This document shows positions 5,780 to 7,535 of a stretch of DNA of 7,535 nucleotides, in pieces. Position 1 is the stretch's first letter; each line of letters begins with the position of its first letter. Origin of the DNA: Draconibacterium sp. (GTDB lineage: Bacteria; Bacteroidota; Bacteroidia; Bacteroidales; Prolixibacteraceae); contig WGCT01000001.1 of assembly GCA_015493625.1 (NCBI GenBank), positions 1-7,535 on the forward strand. The letters are read 5' to 3'. Made by a program: the position numbers and the translations under genes. The notes under the pieces were generated by a model. That model searched no databases. It was given only the letters and a program-made list of their open reading frames with translations, and was not told the DNA's origin.

Positions 5780-6898
5780 ATGAAAGATCTTATAATGAAT
5801 AATAAATATAAAACACAAGCTGAAAAATACGAATACATATCAAAACAACATGGCGGCTATTATCGGCATAATTTTACCGACCATGCTTACTTATATAATC
5901 TCTATTTTCCTCCCAAAGCGGTGTTTATACATCTTAAAGATACTATTCATAATTTAGTGTTAAATTACCCCATGGCGCAAGATGCACTTTCCGAACTTAT
6001 TGGAGAAATAATACAGCAACCAACAGAAAGAATAATTGTAGGAAATGGTGCTGCTGAACTTATTAAAATACTTTCAAAACATCTATCAAAAAGAATGATT
6101 GTTCCTGTTCCATCATTCAATGAATATGTAAATGCAGCACCTGAAGGCCAGGTTGTAGAATTCCCCCTCGAATTCCCGTCCTTTCATCTCGATATAGATA
6201 AATTTGCAGCTGAGGCTATGAAAGTCGAAGCAGATATAGCTGTTGTGGTAACACCCAATAATCCTACTTCATTGTTGGTACCAAAAGCTGATTTAATACG
6301 ATTAGCACAAAAGCTTGGAACACACAATTGTATGCTGATAATTGATGAATCTTTTCTTGATTTTGCAGATGATAATGATAATATAACTATGGAACATGAG
6401 ATTCATAATTTCCCGAATATGGCAATTATTAAAAGCATGAGCAAAGCTTATGGGATTTGTGGTCTCAGGATTGGTTATATGCTGACTGCAAATTCTGCTT
6501 TTGCTAATTCAGTGCGGGAAGAGGTTCCTATATGGAATATCAATGGATTTGCCGAAGAGTTTTTACGAATATTGCCTCGGTATAAGCAGGAATTTGAAGA
6601 TAGCTGCGAAAAGGTTAAATCAGACCGTGATATCTTCTATAAAAAATTATGTGCAATTGAAGGAATGACCGTTTTTAAACCTGATGCGAATTATATTTTT
6701 TGTCGTTTACCCGATAGTGCATTGAGCGGCCCTGAGGTAACAAAGCGTCTGTTTATTGAACATAATATTTATATAAAAGACAGTGCCGGAAAAACGCAAC
6801 CCGATGCAACACGATATATTCGAATTGCAAGTCGTACAAATGAGGAAAACAGCAAACTTATTGAAGCATTGATAGATGTAATGTATTTAAAAAAATGA
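5780..6898 (+). CDS. HisC/CobD-like PLP-dependent aminotransferase or phospho-amino-acid decarboxylase
   Basis: This 372-residue class I/II fold PLP enzyme shows a GNGAAELI phosphate-side loop (88-95), TPNNPTS with N161 (158-164), IIDESFLDF with D189 (187-195), the Schiff-base lysine K222 in SMSKAYG, R230 in GLRIGY, and the substrate-carboxylate arginine R348 in YIRIASR. The N-terminal GGYYRH-x-FTDHAYLYNLYFPP block (25-45) replaces the usual HisC opening. PIWNINGFAEEF (250-261) recalls the PWSVN box of CobD, the threonine-phosphate decarboxylase, more than the PYNVN box of HisC. It is therefore unlikely to be the histidine-biosynthesis enzyme, despite probable automatic naming. A second in-frame ATG at 5795 has a better-spaced GAAAG upstream and could be the true start. 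The gene overlaps the next by four bases (ATGA), so translation is coupled. Likely role: producing an amino-phosphate or amino-phosphonate for the preceding cytidylyltransferase. Confidence 0.8.
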   Translation: MKDLIMNNKYKTQAEKYEYISKQHGGYYRHNFTDHAYLYNLYFPPKAVFIHLKDTIHNLVLNYPMAQDALSELIGEIIQQPTERIIVGNGAAELIKILSKHLSKRMIVPVPSFNEYVNAAPEGQVVEFPLEFPSFHLDIDKFAAEAMKVEADIAVVVTPNNPTSLLVPKADLIRLAQKLGTHNCMLIIDESFLDFADDNDNITMEHEIHNFPNMAIIKSMSKAYGICGLRIGYMLTANSAFANSVREEVPIWNINGFAEEFLRILPRYKQEFEDSCEKVKSDRDIFYKKLCAIEGMTVFKPDANYIFCRLPDSALSGPEVTKRLFIEHNIYIKDSAGKTQPDATRYIRIASRTNEENSKLIEALIDVMYLKK

Positions 6899-7535
6899 AT
6901 AATATAAAGAACAAACAACAGGCGAGCATGCTTGCTTTTGCCAAAGATTTGCCAAATATTTGTTCTCTTTTGGGATTATTGAGTGCCGTATTAGGAATTT
7001 ATTTTGCAATAAAAGGAAATTTTGAAGCAGCAATTATAGGAGTCCTGTGGGCTGTACTGTTTGATTGGTTCGATGGAATTATAGCACGGAAAATGAAAGG
7101 CAGGACAAAAGTACAAGCTGTTTTTGGAGCTCAACTTGATTCTATGATTGATATTGTAAGCTTTGGAATTTTACCTGCAATTATACTTTTAAGCTACGGA
7201 AATTATGATATCTGGGTTTTGCCTGGTGCATTTGTAATTATTGCCACCAGTGCTATCCGCCTGAGTTACTTTAATGTTTATGGTCTTATCGATAGCAAAA
7301 CATACAAGGGTCTTGCTCTTGATAACAATGTACTCATTCTGGCTTTTATATTTTTATTTGAAAGTTTTTTTAACCATTCTACTTTTTTAATAGTTATTTA
7401 TATCACCTTAATAATTCTATCGGTATTTAATTTATCCTCAATACCAACTCCAAAATTTGGTGGGAAATGGATTTATGTACTAGTCATATATATACTGGTA
7501 TTGACTTCAATTCTTGGATGGATACTGTATAATAA
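6895..7535 (+). CDS. CDP-alcohol phosphatidyltransferase, PssA-like (partial, 3' end missing)
   Basis: An open frame starts at the ATG overlapping the previous stop (ATGA) and runs 213 codons without a stop to the window edge; by family size (about 200-260) little is missing. It is an integral membrane enzyme with hydrophobic segments near 19-38, 43-58, 87-101, 107-126, 145-159, 163-180 and 193-212. The catalytic signature is present: D57-W-F-D60-G61-I-I-A-R65, then G78-x3-D82-x3-D86 with all four Asp. The spacing between AR and the following G is 12 residues instead of the canonical 8. AIRLSYFNVYGL (120-131) and YKGLAL (137-142) resemble phosphatidylserine synthase (PssA). The enzyme exchanges CMP of a CDP-alcohol for another alcohol. 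With its neighbours, it probably moves the CDP-activated head group to diacylglycerol or another acceptor; a CDP-diacylglycerol-using PssA is the alternative. Confidence 0.87.
   Translation, partial: MNNIKNKQQASMLAFAKDLPNICSLLGLLSAVLGIYFAIKGNFEAAIIGVLWAVLFDWFDGIIARKMKGRTKVQAVFGAQLDSMIDIVSFGILPAIILLSYGNYDIWVLPGAFVIIATSAIRLSYFNVYGLIDSKTYKGLALDNNVLILAFIFLFESFFNHSTFLIVIYITLIILSVFNLSSIPTPKFGGKWIYVLVIYILVLTSILGWILYN

Noticed and set aside
1..7535. tRNA or rRNA genes, CRISPR array, insertion sequence, phage or defence genes
   Set aside because: No cloverleaf-like sequence, regular spaced repeats, transposase, integrase or defence-type protein is visible on either strand.

Overview
The window looks like chromosome from a member of the Bacteroidota, most likely an environmental Bacteroidales/Marinilabiliales-type organism. 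This rests on the gene families (a DUF5009/NagX-like membrane acyltransferase beside a BNR sialidase-like secreted protein, a ROK kinase and a SIS isomerase), on A-rich start regions without strong Shine-Dalgarno sequences, and on candidate promoters of the TTG(n)TAnnTTTG type used by this phylum. The genus is an inference only.

Left part (1-4382), all on the minus strand, reading from high to low coordinates: an AraC-family regulator (3531-4382); a 186-base gap holding a candidate promoter, a 9-base direct repeat and a very short lipoprotein-like ORF of 32 residues (3352-3450); a ROK-family sugar kinase (2382-3344); a GmhA-type SIS phosphosugar isomerase (1741-2367); a multi-pass DUF5009/NagX/HGSNAT-like acyltransferase (475-1590); and the first 154 codons of a secreted BNR/sialidase-like glycosidase (1-464), cut by the window edge. 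Together they read as a small regulated glycan-salvage operon: an exported glycosidase releases a sugar, a membrane acyltransferase may modify it, and the kinase and isomerase act on it in the cytoplasm. The actual sugar cannot be read from the sequence.

Middle (4383-4966): 584 bases, AT-rich and with no credible protein gene. It carries a good TAnnTTTG promoter for the rightward genes (4730-4756). The roughly 200-base leader that follows contains two small hairpins enclosed by an 8-bp long-range pairing, plus an alternative upstream pairing partner. This is a candidate structured regulatory leader.

Right part (4967-7535), plus strand: a tight three-gene unit. It has a LicC/PntC-like sugar- or aminoalcohol-phosphate cytidylyltransferase (4967-5764), a HisC/CobD-like PLP enzyme 15 bases downstream (5780-6898), and a CDP-alcohol phosphatidyltransferase that starts inside the previous stop codon (ATGA overlap, 6895) and runs off the window end. 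The logic is to make a phosphorylated amino-alcohol or phosphonate, activate it with CTP, and transfer it from CMP to a lipid or other alcohol. The likely product is a modified phospholipid or phosphonolipid head group, or a glycan decoration. The substrate is unknown, and this cassette is the most interesting item here. It is visibly more AT-rich than the left operon.
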